Shown: positions 50,098 to 59,637 of the stretch, piece by piece
Layout of the letters: every line of letters starts with the position of its first letter
Position numbering within the stretch: the stretch's first letter is position 1
NCBI RefSeq assembly: GCF_002973535.1
Contig: NZ_PVEP01000001.1
Coordinates: 496,001-560,000, forward strand
Direction of reading: 5' to 3'
DNA from: Albidovulum denitrificans
Lineage (GTDB): Bacteria; Pseudomonadota; Alphaproteobacteria; Rhodobacterales; Rhodobacteraceae
Length of the DNA: 64,000 bases
Translations under genes and position numbers: made by a program
The notes under the pieces: model-generated
What the model was told of the DNA's origin: nothing
The model's input: only the letters and a program-made list of their open reading frames with translations
Database searches by the model: none

Positions 50098-51653
50098 CCG
50101 CCCACGACAGGCAGCACCCGTCCGATCATGTAGCTGCCATTGCTGTAGACCGGCGTGACGCAGCCCCCCGCCTGCCCCCAGCCGTCCTTCAGCCGGAACA
50201 CCGCGTAATCCGCGCCAAGGGTCGCGTTCGCCGCGCAGTCGCCCCGGAAGAACTCCAGCCGCGCCCGGATCAGCCCGTACCAGCGCACAAGGTCGGCCTT
50301 CGCCGTCGGGATATACTTGAAGTTCACGATGAACCCCCGCCCGCTGAGCCGTTCAAGCCCGCCGGGAAACGGATCGCCCTCCATGATCGTGCCGCGGCCC
50401 ACGGGTTCCACCAGGATCGCGTCCTCAGGCGCGGTGTTCTCGCGCACCCAGTCCAGCACACCGCGCTGGTCGGGGGTCAGGGCCGACAGCATCCGCGTCG
50501 CGGCGGGATGGTCCTTCACCATCAGTTCAAGGTTCGTCAGCGCCTTTGGCGTCACCAGCAGGACCGAGGCCAGCACCGCCAGAACGCCAAGCCGCCGCGC
50601 GACCGCATTGTCGGCCAGCCCGAACAGCAATTGCGCCGCAAGAAGGAGGGACAGCAGGTAGATCAGCCCCTCGGGCCTGAGCAGGTAGAACTGCGCGAAG
50701 CGGAAGCTGCCGTTGTCGGCCATATAGACCGCAAGCGCGGCCAGCACATAGAGGTTCAGCCCGATCAGCCAGCGCCCCGTGGCCCGGTCGGGGAAGCGGT
50801 CGCGCAGGGCCACCAGCCCCGCCAGAAGCAGAAGATGCGCGCAAAGCCCCGGCAGCCAGTCCTTGATGAAGCCGGTGATCCCGTCGATCAGGGGGGCGAC
50901 GTGGAACAGCACCGAATAGCGCGCGTAGATCTGGTCCAGCGTCATGTCGAGGCCGGAGGTATCGACCGAAACCCCGATCCGTTCGCGCAGGAGGATGATG
51001 AAGACCGGCAGGATCAGGACGAAGAACAAAAGCCCGTGGCGCAACGCCCCCGCCAGCCTGCCGCCTTTCAGGAGATAGAGGACAAGGAAGGCCAGCGCCC
51101 AGAAGCCGCCGACGAGGAAATGCATATAGGTGGCAAGGGCCGCCAGCACCATCGCGACTGCCCAGCGCCCCCGCAGGCCCGCAGCAAGGCCGAACAGGAC
51201 CGCGACATAGGCGAAGCCCTTGGCCTCCACCGTTTCGAACAGCCATTCGTTGCCCAGAATCCCCTGACGGCGCAGGAAGACCAGAAGGCCCAGCGCCAGT
51301 TCCGCCAAGCGCAGCCCGATCCCTTGCGCCACAGCGGCAACGCCAAGCGATGAGGCGATCCAAAGGACCAGCGCCAGCACCGTCTTGGCCCCTTCGAAAC
51401 CCAGCCAATCGACCGTCTTGCCGATCAGCAGGAAGGGCAAGAGACGACCGTAGGAGTTGTCGAAAACCGCGTGATGATCGGTGAAGGCGTCGGGCCGGGC
51501 GAAGCGGTAGGAGAGGTCGAAGTAGTTGATTTCGTTTCCCGACCACTGCACCGGCCACATCGACGGCCCGATGAGGATCGCCGCCATCAGCGCCAGCCAC
51601 CAGAATCCGCGCCCCAGCGCAAGCGCGCCGAGACGGTCCATCAACGCGCCCAT
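50094..51653 (-). CDS. Large polytopic membrane protein of unknown function
   Basis: A 519-residue protein with about 10-12 membrane segments and a soluble C-terminal part (about 390-519) that includes DWVRENTAPEDAILVEPVG and a FRLKDGW motif. The layout recalls GT-C glycosyltransferase-like or DUF6798-type proteins, where the C-terminal domain is periplasmic, but I cannot assign a family. ATG 51653 has a GGGGGG stretch upstream; the frame is open 17 more codons. It stands behind holC on the same strand. Confidence 0.7.
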   Translation of the reverse strand: MGALMDRLGALALGRGFWWLALMAAILIGPSMWPVQWSGNEINYFDLSYRFARPDAFTDHHAVFDNSYGRLLPFLLIGKTVDWLGFEGAKTVLALVLWIASSLGVAAVAQGIGLRLAELALGLLVFLRRQGILGNEWLFETVEAKGFAYVAVLFGLAAGLRGRWAVAMVLAALATYMHFLVGGFWALAFLVLYLLKGGRLAGALRHGLLFFVLILPVFIILLRERIGVSVDTSGLDMTLDQIYARYSVLFHVAPLIDGITGFIKDWLPGLCAHLLLLAGLVALRDRFPDRATGRWLIGLNLYVLAALAVYMADNGSFRFAQFYLLRPEGLIYLLSLLLAAQLLFGLADNAVARRLGVLAVLASVLLVTPKALTNLELMVKDHPAATRMLSALTPDQRGVLDWVRENTAPEDAILVEPVGRGTIMEGDPFPGGLERLSGRGFIVNFKYIPTAKADLVRWYGLIRARLEFFRGDCAANATLGADYAVFRLKDGWGQAGGCVTPVYSNGSYMIGRVLPVVGG

Positions 51654-51774
51654 CGACGCCCCCCCGGCGTGGCGGCACAGACGCTCGCTCAACCCATGCC
51701 GCATTCCCGGTCCGTCTCCAGTTCCGTAACGTCAGCACAGGCTACCGCGCCCGCGCAGCCGGGGCAACCGCGCC

Positions 51775-52239
51775 TCAGCCGCCGCTTTCGGCCTTCTTCT
51801 GCCAGCGCCCGCTTTCCTCGGACCAGTATTGCGCCGCGATCCCGGCGCCGGTCAGCACCTTCCACTGGTCCCGCGCGGTCTGGACGGCGGCGGGATCGTT
51901 GCCATCGAAGATCACGCAAATCCGTTCCAGCCCCGCGCATTCGGCCGGGTCCACCCCGGCCCCGTCGATCGACATCAGGCACTGCGCGGCATTCGGCATC
52001 TCACGCCCGGTGGTCAGCAGCACGGGCTGCGCGGCATCATGCGCGCCCCCGGCAAGGCCATGGGGCAGGAACCCCTCCTCCGGCCCGGCCCAAAGCCGCT
52101 GGTCAAGCCAGTCCATCCGCCCCTTGTCCACCCCCCGCACGACGACATGCCACCCGGCCTCAAGCGACCGGGTCAGCAGCATCGGCAGCGTCGCCTCCAT
52201 GGGCGAGCGCGTCAGGTGGTAGAAAAGCGCGTTGGGCAT
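51775..52239 (-). CDS. holC: DNA polymerase III subunit chi
   Basis: A 154-residue HolC: YHLTRSPMEATLPMLLTRSLEAGWHVVV at the N-terminus, then LWAGPEEGFLPHG and QPVLLTTGREMPNAAQCLMSIDG. Chi links the clamp loader to SSB at the replication fork. It starts 14 bp behind the pepA stop; the pepA-holC pair is common in proteobacteria. The longer frame upstream is a pepA shadow. Confidence 0.93.
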   Translation of the reverse strand: MPNALFYHLTRSPMEATLPMLLTRSLEAGWHVVVRGVDKGRMDWLDQRLWAGPEEGFLPHGLAGGAHDAAQPVLLTTGREMPNAAQCLMSIDGAGVDPAECAGLERICVIFDGNDPAAVQTARDQWKVLTGAGIAAQYWSEESGRWQKKAESGG

Positions 52240-52253
52240 CGGCGGTCCCCCGG

Positions 52254-53723
52254 TCACCCTTCCAAGGTATCCGCGATCAGCCGGTTCAGAGCCATCACGC
52301 CCCAGCCGGTCGCCCCCTTCGGCGCCAGCGCGGTTTCCGACGGCGGCAGCGCCACACCCGCGATGTCGAGGTGAATCCACGGCATCCCGTCCTGGATGAA
52401 CCGCTTCAGGAACTGTGCCGCGGTGATCGACCCGGCGGGGCGGCCGCCGACGTTCTTCATGTCGGCGATGCGGGATTTCAGCATCTTGTCATAGGCCGGT
52501 CCCATCGGCATCCGCCAGGCGCCCTCCCCCTCGGCCCCGGCCGCCTTCAGGAAGGCGTTGCAAAGCTTGTCGTCATTGGAAAAGACCCCGGCATTCTCAT
52601 GCCCCAGCCCGATGATGATCGCCCCGGTCAGGGTGGCAAGGTTGATGACGCCGGTGGGGTTGAAACGGTCCTGCGCGTACCAAAGCACATCGGCCAGCAC
52701 CAGCCGCCCCTCGGCATCGGTGTTGATGACCTCGATCGTGTCGCCCTTCATCGAGGTCACGACATCGCCCGGCCGCTGCGCGCGCCCGTCCGGCATGTTC
52801 TCTACCAGTCCGACAAGGCCGACGACGTTGGCCTTCGCCTTGCGCAACGCCAGCGTGCGCATGACACCCGCGACGACGCCCGCGCCGCCCATGTCCATCG
52901 TCATCTCCTCCATCCCGCCCGCAGGCTTGATGGAGATGCCGCCGGTGTCGAAGACCACGCCCTTGCCGACGAGGGCAAAGGGCGCATCGCCCTTCCTGCC
53001 GCCCATCCACTGCATGACGACCACCTTCGAGGGGCTTTCCGACCCCTGCCCCACGCCCAGAAGCGCGCCCATGCCAAGCTTTTCCAGATCGGCCTCTTCC
53101 AGCACCTCGACCTTCAGGCCGAGCTTCGTCATCTCTTTCAGCCTTGCGGCGAATTCGGTCGTGGTCAGGACGTTGGCGGGTTCGTTGACCAGATCGCGGG
53201 TGAAACAGACGCCCTCGGCCAGCGCAAGCGCGGTGGCGGCCTCGGCCCCGGCCGCCTCGGGATCGGTGGCAAGGATCACCGCCTCGCCGCGCGCGGTCTT
53301 GTCGCCGGTCTTGTGCGCGGTGAAGTCATAGGCGCGCAAGGTCAGCCCCAGCGCGATCTCCGCCAGCCGCTTCTGCCCCTCGGCCAGAACCGTGACGCCG
53401 GCCTCCCCCATCGCCTTGCCGATGGTGGCGCCGGCCTTGCGCGCCTGCTCCACATCGGCCCGGCGCGGCAGCTTCACCAGATGCAGCGCCTCGGCCTTCA
53501 ATCCGGCGGGCCAGGCAAGGTCCATCCCTTCGCCCGGTTTCAGCTTGGCCCAGCCCTCGCCCGCCATCGCCCGCCCGATCGCGCCGCGGCTGAGACGATC
53601 AAGCCTGCGTGACAGGCGCCCGATCCGACCCTCTTCGGGCAGCAGTACGGCAATCCGCCCCTCGGCTGCGGTCAGCGTATCGGCCTCATCCTTCGCGAAA
53701 CGGATCGGTAAAAGCGCGCTCAT
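52254..53723 (-). CDS. pepA: Leucyl aminopeptidase (M17, PepA)
   Basis: A 489-residue cytoplasmic aminopeptidase. The M17 signature NTDAEGRLVLADVL with its metal ligands, the lysine loop ALVGKGVVFDTGGISIKP, and MTMDMGGAGVVAG are all present. It removes N-terminal residues from peptides using two metal ions. ATG 53723 has GGAGGA upstream. Divergent from lptF across 125 bp, as in many proteobacteria, and cotranscribed with holC. Confidence 0.96.
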   Translation of the reverse strand: MSALLPIRFAKDEADTLTAAEGRIAVLLPEEGRIGRLSRRLDRLSRGAIGRAMAGEGWAKLKPGEGMDLAWPAGLKAEALHLVKLPRRADVEQARKAGATIGKAMGEAGVTVLAEGQKRLAEIALGLTLRAYDFTAHKTGDKTARGEAVILATDPEAAGAEAATALALAEGVCFTRDLVNEPANVLTTTEFAARLKEMTKLGLKVEVLEEADLEKLGMGALLGVGQGSESPSKVVVMQWMGGRKGDAPFALVGKGVVFDTGGISIKPAGGMEEMTMDMGGAGVVAGVMRTLALRKAKANVVGLVGLVENMPDGRAQRPGDVVTSMKGDTIEVINTDAEGRLVLADVLWYAQDRFNPTGVINLATLTGAIIIGLGHENAGVFSNDDKLCNAFLKAAGAEGEGAWRMPMGPAYDKMLKSRIADMKNVGGRPAGSITAAQFLKRFIQDGMPWIHLDIAGVALPPSETALAPKGATGWGVMALNRLIADTLEG

Positions 53724-53848
53724 GTGGTCCTCCGGCATCGTTTGGCCGGACCCTAGCCCCGCCTGCCCCGGTTTGCCAGATATGAGTTTTCCCGCGCGCG
53801 GGCTTGGGTTAGGAAGGGCCAGAGCAGAACGATAACGAAAGGCCGAAC

Positions 53849-54979
53849 GTGTCCAGATTCGACAGATACATGCTGTCGCAGCTTCTGATGCTGTTCGGGT
53901 TCTTCGCCCTGATCCTTGTCTCGGTCTATTGGGTCAACCGGGCGGTGCTGCTCTTCGACCAGTTGATCGCCGATGGCCAGTCGGCCTGGGTTTTCCTCGA
54001 ATTCACCGCGCTGACACTGCCGAACGTGATCCGCCTTGTCCTGCCGATGGCGGCCTTCGTCGCGGCCGTCTATGTCACCAACCGCCTGTCGTCGGACAGC
54101 GAACTGGTGGTGATGCAGGCGACCGGGTTTTCGCCCTTCCGCCTCGCCCGCCCGGTGCTTTACTTCGGCGCGGTCGTGGGGGTGATGATGGCGGTCCTCG
54201 TCCATCTCCTCGTCCCCGCCAGCCGCGCCACGCTGGCCGAGCGGCAAAGCGAGATCGCCGCCGATGTCACGGCGCGCTTTCTGGTCGAAGGGTCCTTTGT
54301 CCACCCGGTCTCGGGCCTGACACTTTACATCCGCGCCATCACGCCGCTGGGGGAGTTGCAGGACATCTTCCTGTCCGACGGGCGCGACCCGCGGCAAAAG
54401 ACGATCTACACCGCCGAACGCGCGCTTCTGGTGCGCAGCGAGGGCGGGCCGAAACTGGTGATGTTCGATGGCATGGCGCAGACCCTGACGACGGCCAGCG
54501 ACCGGCTGGCCGTGACGCGCTTTGCCAATTCCTCCTATGACATCGGCGCGCTGATCGGCCCCGGACGGGCGGGCCGCATCGGCCCGGATGAGATGCTGAC
54601 AGCCTCGCTCCTCTTTCCCGACCCCGAGGTCGTCGCGCGGTTGAAGACCACGCCCGAGGTACTGAAATTCGCCGGCCATGAACGCATCAGCCAGATGTTC
54701 CTGCCGCTGGTCGCCGGGCTGATCGGGTTTTCCGCGCTGCTCATGGGCGGGTTCAGCCGCTTTGGCCTCTGGCGTCAGATCGCGGCGGCAAGCGTGCTGC
54801 TGATCGTCGTGCAGCTTCTGGTCAACGCGGCGGCGAGTGCGGTCAAGCAAAGCCCCGGCCTCTGGCCTGCCGTCTACCTGCCCGAAGTCGCGGGGTTTCT
54901 TCTGTCGGTCATCATGCTGGCGCTGGCCGGGCGGCGCAAGCGCGTGCGGCCCGCGACGGGACTGGCGGTGCCGTCATGA
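53849..54979 (+). CDS. lptF: LPS export permease LptF
   Basis: A 376-residue YjgP/YjgQ permease: membrane helices at both ends with a periplasmic beta-jellyroll between (about 125-260). N-terminal FDRYMLSQLLMLFGFFALIL and SSDSELVVMQATGFSP are the family marks. With LptG and LptB it extracts lipopolysaccharide from the inner membrane. The start is GTG 53849 after AAAGG. The stop overlaps the lptG start (ATGA). First gene of the outer-membrane assembly operon. Confidence 0.95.
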   Translation: MSRFDRYMLSQLLMLFGFFALILVSVYWVNRAVLLFDQLIADGQSAWVFLEFTALTLPNVIRLVLPMAAFVAAVYVTNRLSSDSELVVMQATGFSPFRLARPVLYFGAVVGVMMAVLVHLLVPASRATLAERQSEIAADVTARFLVEGSFVHPVSGLTLYIRAITPLGELQDIFLSDGRDPRQKTIYTAERALLVRSEGGPKLVMFDGMAQTLTTASDRLAVTRFANSSYDIGALIGPGRAGRIGPDEMLTASLLFPDPEVVARLKTTPEVLKFAGHERISQMFLPLVAGLIGFSALLMGGFSRFGLWRQIAAASVLLIVVQLLVNAAASAVKQSPGLWPAVYLPEVAGFLLSVIMLALAGRRKRVRPATGLAVPS

Positions 54980-56073
54980 CGCTGTCCTTCTACCTCGCGC
55001 GGCGCTTCGTGACGATGTTTCTGATCGTCTTCGCCGGGTTCTTCGCCATCCTCTACCTGATCGACATGGTCGAACAGGTACGCCGCTTCGCCTCGGCCGA
55101 CATAGGTCTTGGCAAGACGGCGGAACTGGCGCTTCTGAACGTGCCAGCCACGCTTTACCGCATCCTGCCCCTGATCGTGATCCTGTCGGCCATCGCGCTT
55201 TTCCTCGCGCTGGCGCGATCCTCGGAACTGGTGGTGATCCGCGCCGCCGGGCGTTCCGCCCTCAGGATGCTGGCGGCGCCCTTGCTGGCGGCCTTCGTGA
55301 TCGGCGGTTTCGCGGTGGCGGTCCTGAACCCCGTCGTCGCCGGAACCTCGAAACGGTATGAGGAACTGTCGAACCGCTACCGTCTGGGGGCGGACAATGT
55401 CCTTTCGGTTTCCGGCGAGGGCATCTGGCTGCGTCAGGGGGGCGAGGACGGGCAGACCGTGATCCACGCCGCGCGTACCAATGGCGACGGCACCACGTTC
55501 CAGAACGTCACCTTCATCACCTTCGCCCCCGAAAGCGGCCCCATGAAGCGCATCGACGCGCGCGAGGCGACCCTGGAAGCGGGAGGCTGGACGATCCTCG
55601 GCGCGAAGGAATGGAGTTTCGGCAGCGACACCAACCCCGAACGCGACGCGCGGCAGGCGGAAATGCTGCACCTGACCTCGGACCTCACCCCCGACCAGAT
55701 CCGCGACAGTTTCGGAACCCCGGCCTCGATCCCGATCTGGCAATTGCCCGCCTTCATCGACGGGCTGGAAAAGGCGGGTTTTTCGGCGCGCAAACACCTC
55801 GTCTGGTTCCAGATGGAACTGGCCCTGCCACTTCTGATGGCGGCAATGGTGCTGATCGCGGCGGGCTTCACCATGCGCCATGCGCGGTCCGGCCGCACCG
55901 GGACGATGGTCCTTCTGGCGGTCACCTCGGGCTTTGCGATCTTTCTGCTGCGCAACTTCGCGCAGGTGCTGGGCGAGGCCGGGCAAATTCCCGTCGCCGC
56001 CGCGGCGTGGAGCCCGCCGGTCGCGGCGATCCTTCTCGCGCTCAGCCTCGTGCTGCATCTGGAGGATGGCTGA
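54976..56073 (+). CDS. lptG: LPS export permease LptG
   Basis: A 365-residue partner of LptF with the same fold: ARRFVTMFLIVFAGFFAILYLIDMVEQ at the N-terminus and ARSSELVVIRAAGRS in the coupling-helix region; C-terminal membrane helices follow the periplasmic domain. Overlaps lptF (ATGA) and lptD (TGATG), so the three should be made in fixed proportion. Confidence 0.95.
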   Translation: MTLSFYLARRFVTMFLIVFAGFFAILYLIDMVEQVRRFASADIGLGKTAELALLNVPATLYRILPLIVILSAIALFLALARSSELVVIRAAGRSALRMLAAPLLAAFVIGGFAVAVLNPVVAGTSKRYEELSNRYRLGADNVLSVSGEGIWLRQGGEDGQTVIHAARTNGDGTTFQNVTFITFAPESGPMKRIDAREATLEAGGWTILGAKEWSFGSDTNPERDARQAEMLHLTSDLTPDQIRDSFGTPASIPIWQLPAFIDGLEKAGFSARKHLVWFQMELALPLLMAAMVLIAAGFTMRHARSGRTGTMVLLAVTSGFAIFLLRNFAQVLGEAGQIPVAAAAWSPPVAAILLALSLVLHLEDG

Positions 56074-58220
56074 TGCGCCATGGCCTTTACGCCCTTTTCG
56101 CCGCCGCGCTGATCGGCCTCGCCACGCCCCGCGCGGGCCATGCGCAGGATCAGGCGACGCTGGTCGCCGACCGGGTCTTTCTGACCGGCGACAACCTTCT
56201 GACCGCCGAGGGCGCGGTCGAGGCGTTCTACAAGGACGCCCGCGTCAAGGCCGCGCGCATCGTCTATGACGCCCGCACCGAAACGCTCGACATCGCCGGG
56301 CCGATCACCCTGACGGATGCCAGCGGCACCGTCATCCTTGCCGACAGCGCGCACCTGTCGCGCGATCTGCAAAACGGACTGCTGAAAAGCGCCCGCATGG
56401 TCATGGATCAGCAGCTTCAGCTGGCCGCGCTGGAGATCAGCCGCATCGACGGGCGCTATACCCGGATGGACAAGGTCGTCGCCTCCTCCTGTCAGGTCTG
56501 CCCGTCGAACCCGGTGCCGCTCTGGGAAATCCGCGCCCGCCGTGTCGTCCATGACCAGCTGGAGCGGCAGATCTATTTCGACCACGCCCAGTTCCGCATC
56601 GCGGGGGTTCCGGTCTTCTACCTGCCGCGCCTCAGGATGCCGGACCCGACGCTGAAACGCGCGACAGGCTTCCTTCAGCCCGAGGTGCGGACGACCTCGG
56701 AACTCGGCCCCGGCCTGAAGCTTCCCTATTTCATCGCGCTTGGCGATCACCGCGACCTGACGGTGACGCCCTATGCCTCCACCACCCGCACCCGGACGCT
56801 GGGCCTGCGCTACCGGCAGGCCTTTGCGACCGGCACGATCGAGGCGAACGGCGCGCTCTCGGACGACGACATCCGCCCCGGCAAGACGCGCGGGTATCTG
56901 TTCCTTGACGGCACATTCGCCCTGCCCCGCGATTTCAAGCTGGGGATCGACCTTCAGACGGTCAGCGATCCGGCCTATCTGCTTGATTACGGCGTCACCG
57001 ATACCGACTGGCTGACAAGCGGCGTGTCGGTCGAACGCGCGCGGCGCAACGAATATGCCGCCATCGGCGTGTACCACCACCGCTCTCTCCGCCCCGGCGA
57101 CGACAACGCGACGCTTCCCAACCTCGCCACCGATCTTGAGTTCGAGCGCCGCTTTTCCCCCCGTTATCTGGGCGGCGAAGGGCGGCTGTCGTTCCAGTTG
57201 CACGGCCACCGCCGGTCTTCCACGCTTGCCTTCGATGCCAATGGCGACGGCATCGTCGATGGCCGCGACGTCAGCCGCGCCACGCTGAGCCTTGGCTGGC
57301 ACAAATCCTGGGTGATGCCGAACGGCATGGTCTTCAGCGGCGCCACGGACCTGACGGCCGATGTCTACTCCATCTCGCAGGACGTCACCTTCCCCGGATC
57401 GGTGACGCGCTTTCTGCCGCAGGCAGCGGTGGAGCTGCGCTGGCCCTGGGTCCGCAGTTCCGGGAACGGCGCTTCGCAGGTGATCGAGCCTGTGGTGCAG
57501 TTGGTCCTCGCCCCCGACCGGCTTCATGCAGTCCCCAATGAGGACAGCACCGTCGCGACGCTGGACGAAGGCAACCTGTTCTCCTTCTCGCGTTTCCCCG
57601 GCGCCGACGGGCGCGAGCTGGGCAACCGGCTGAACATCGGCCTTGGCTGGACGCGCTATGACCCTGCGGGCTGGTCGCTGGGCGTGACCGGCGGGCGCGT
57701 CTTCCGGGCGCGCGATCTGGGCCAGTTCACCCCCGGCTCGGGCCTTGACGGACGTTCCTCTGACTGGCTGGTGTCGGCGCAGGTGCAGACCGATGGCGGG
57801 CTGTCGGTGCAAAACCGCGTTCTGTTCGACAACGGCTTCGACGTCAGCCGGAATGAGCTGAACTTCGGCCTGGTGACCGACCGCTATTCGGTCGATGCGG
57901 GCTATCTCTGGATGGTCGCCGACCCCGCCGAGGGCCGCCCGACCGCAACGTCCGAACTTGTGCTGGACGCCGGATGGGACATGGCGAACAACTGGCGCGG
58001 ACAGTTGGCGGGGCGCTATGACTTCAACAGCCAGCGCGCCGCGCGGGCCGAGTTCGGCCTGAGTTATCTCAGCGAATGCGTGGCGGTCGATCTTTCCCTC
58101 TCGCGTCGCTTCACTTCCTCGACTAGTGTGGCGGCGAGTACGGATTTCAACCTCTCCGTCTCGCTGGTGGGTTTCGGCGCGGGAACGGGCGGGTCAGCCC
58201 GCAAAAGCTGCGCCCGATAA
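56073..58220 (+). CDS. lptD: LPS assembly outer-membrane protein LptD
   Basis: A 715-residue outer-membrane protein. Signal peptide to about residue 24 (HAQDQ). An OstA-type jellyroll domain (VADRVFLTGDNLLTAEGAVEAFYKDARVKA) is followed by the large beta-barrel with family marks such as FLQPEVRTTSELGPGLKLPYF. It has a CxxC (Cys140 and Cys143) in the N-terminal part and cysteines near the C-terminus (SECVAVD, KSCAR), fitting the disulfides needed for function. With LptE it inserts LPS into the outer leaflet. Followed by surA, its chaperone. Confidence 0.95.
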   Translation: MRHGLYALFAAALIGLATPRAGHAQDQATLVADRVFLTGDNLLTAEGAVEAFYKDARVKAARIVYDARTETLDIAGPITLTDASGTVILADSAHLSRDLQNGLLKSARMVMDQQLQLAALEISRIDGRYTRMDKVVASSCQVCPSNPVPLWEIRARRVVHDQLERQIYFDHAQFRIAGVPVFYLPRLRMPDPTLKRATGFLQPEVRTTSELGPGLKLPYFIALGDHRDLTVTPYASTTRTRTLGLRYRQAFATGTIEANGALSDDDIRPGKTRGYLFLDGTFALPRDFKLGIDLQTVSDPAYLLDYGVTDTDWLTSGVSVERARRNEYAAIGVYHHRSLRPGDDNATLPNLATDLEFERRFSPRYLGGEGRLSFQLHGHRRSSTLAFDANGDGIVDGRDVSRATLSLGWHKSWVMPNGMVFSGATDLTADVYSISQDVTFPGSVTRFLPQAAVELRWPWVRSSGNGASQVIEPVVQLVLAPDRLHAVPNEDSTVATLDEGNLFSFSRFPGADGRELGNRLNIGLGWTRYDPAGWSLGVTGGRVFRARDLGQFTPGSGLDGRSSDWLVSAQVQTDGGLSVQNRVLFDNGFDVSRNELNFGLVTDRYSVDAGYLWMVADPAEGRPTATSELVLDAGWDMANNWRGQLAGRYDFNSQRAARAEFGLSYLSECVAVDLSLSRRFTSSTSVAASTDFNLSVSLVGFGAGTGGSARKSCAR

Positions 58221-58295
58221 ACCCGGACAGCGGCGCTGAGGAGCAAGAGCGGGGCCAGGCCCCAGAAAAGTAAAGAGCAGACGGACCGGACCAAG

Positions 58296-59627
58296 ATGCG
58301 TTTCACTTCCCTTCTTCCCGCCGCCCTTGTCGCGCTGAGCGCGCTTGGCACGACCGTTCAGGCGCAGGGCAACCGTTTCGCCCCCGTGGTCACGGTCAAC
58401 AACCGCGCCATCACCGGCTATGAGCTGGACCAGCGGGTCCGCTTCCTGAAGATCCTCGGCGCGCCGGGCGATGTGGTGGCGCAGGCGAAAGAGGCGCTGA
58501 TCGAGGACCGGCTGCGCATCGACGCGGCCGAGGCGGCGGGCATTCGCCTCAGCGATCAGCAGGTCGCCGCCGGGATGGAGGAATTCGCGGGCCGCGCCAA
58601 CCTGTCGACCGAGCAGTTCCTGCAAATCGTCGCCCAGGCCGGGGTAGAGCCCGAAACCTTCCGCGACTTCGTCCGCGCAGGCCTTGCCTGGCGCGAACTC
58701 GCGCGGGCGAAATTCGGCCCCAAAGTGTCGCTCTCCAACGCCGATGTGGATCGCGCCCTGTCGATCCCGGCGGGCCGGGGCGCGGGGCCGCGTGTCCTGA
58801 TTTCCGAGATTCTGATCCCCTATTCGCCCGGCAGCCTGACCGAAAAGCAGATGCTGGCCGACGATCTTGTGGCCAGGATCGGATCGGAAGGCGCCTTTGC
58901 CGCCGCCGCGCGCGCCCATTCCGCCGCGCCCTCGCGCAGTCAGGGCGGCCAGATCGGCTGGATCCCGGTCACCAACCTGCCGCCGCAGGTACGCCAGATC
59001 GTCGGTCAGATGCATGCCGGTCAGGTCAGCCCGCCGATCCAGCTTGGCAATGCCATCGCGATCGTGCGGCTGCGCGGCGCCAATCAGGGCGGCGACATCA
59101 AGCCGGGCGACATCACCGTCGATTTCGCCCAGTTCCTGATCCCCGGCGGCCGCTCTGCCGAGGCGCTGGCCGAAGCCGCGCGCATCCGGGGTGAGGTCGA
59201 TACCTGCGACGATCTCTACCGCGTCGCCAAGGGCCTGCCCGAAGGCCAGCTGACACGCGAGACGCTGCCCCAGACCCGCCTACCCGGCGATATCGCCCGC
59301 GAACTGGCGCCGATGGACGATAACGAGGTTTCCACCGGCCTGACGCGGGGCAATGCACTGGTGTTCCTGATGCTTTGCAAGCGCTCGGCGACCGAGGCGC
59401 TGGACGCGGCGAAACTGACCGCCGCCGCCAAGGCCGAAAGTGCCGGGGCCGCGGTGGCGGTCACCGAAAACGGCGCGACCCCGCCCGCGATCGACCCCGA
59501 CATGACCTTCGCCATCGGCCCGACGCCCGCACAGGTCCGCGACGAGCTGACCAACCAGCGGCTTGGCCAACTGGCCGAAAGCTATATGCAGGACCTCAAG
59601 GCGAACGCCATCATCCGCACGCCATAG
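58296..59627 (+). CDS. surA: Periplasmic chaperone/peptidyl-prolyl isomerase SurA-like
   Basis: A 443-residue periplasmic protein. Signal peptide (cleavage near QAQG, residue 24), a SurA N-terminal helical domain (VVTVNNRAITGYELDQRVRFL), and one parvulin-type PPIC domain (about 165-275, with QGGQIGWIPVTNLPPQV). The C-terminal part is variable. It escorts outer-membrane proteins such as LptD. Located between lptD and pdxA exactly as in E. coli. ATG 58296 has AAAGAG upstream. Confidence 0.92.
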   Translation: MRFTSLLPAALVALSALGTTVQAQGNRFAPVVTVNNRAITGYELDQRVRFLKILGAPGDVVAQAKEALIEDRLRIDAAEAAGIRLSDQQVAAGMEEFAGRANLSTEQFLQIVAQAGVEPETFRDFVRAGLAWRELARAKFGPKVSLSNADVDRALSIPAGRGAGPRVLISEILIPYSPGSLTEKQMLADDLVARIGSEGAFAAAARAHSAAPSRSQGGQIGWIPVTNLPPQVRQIVGQMHAGQVSPPIQLGNAIAIVRLRGANQGGDIKPGDITVDFAQFLIPGGRSAEALAEAARIRGEVDTCDDLYRVAKGLPEGQLTRETLPQTRLPGDIARELAPMDDNEVSTGLTRGNALVFLMLCKRSATEALDAAKLTAAAKAESAGAAVAVTENGATPPAIDPDMTFAIGPTPAQVRDELTNQRLGQLAESYMQDLKANAIIRTP

Positions 59628-59637
59628 GCGCAAGACG

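Noticed and set aside
55434-57812. 792-codon open frame on the minus strand
   Set aside because: Antisense of lptG and lptD, both of which are certain by motif and operon order.
58251-58263. GGGGCC-a-GGCCCC dyad between lptD and surA
   Set aside because: A one-base loop cannot fold as drawn, and the sequence is short in GC-rich DNA.
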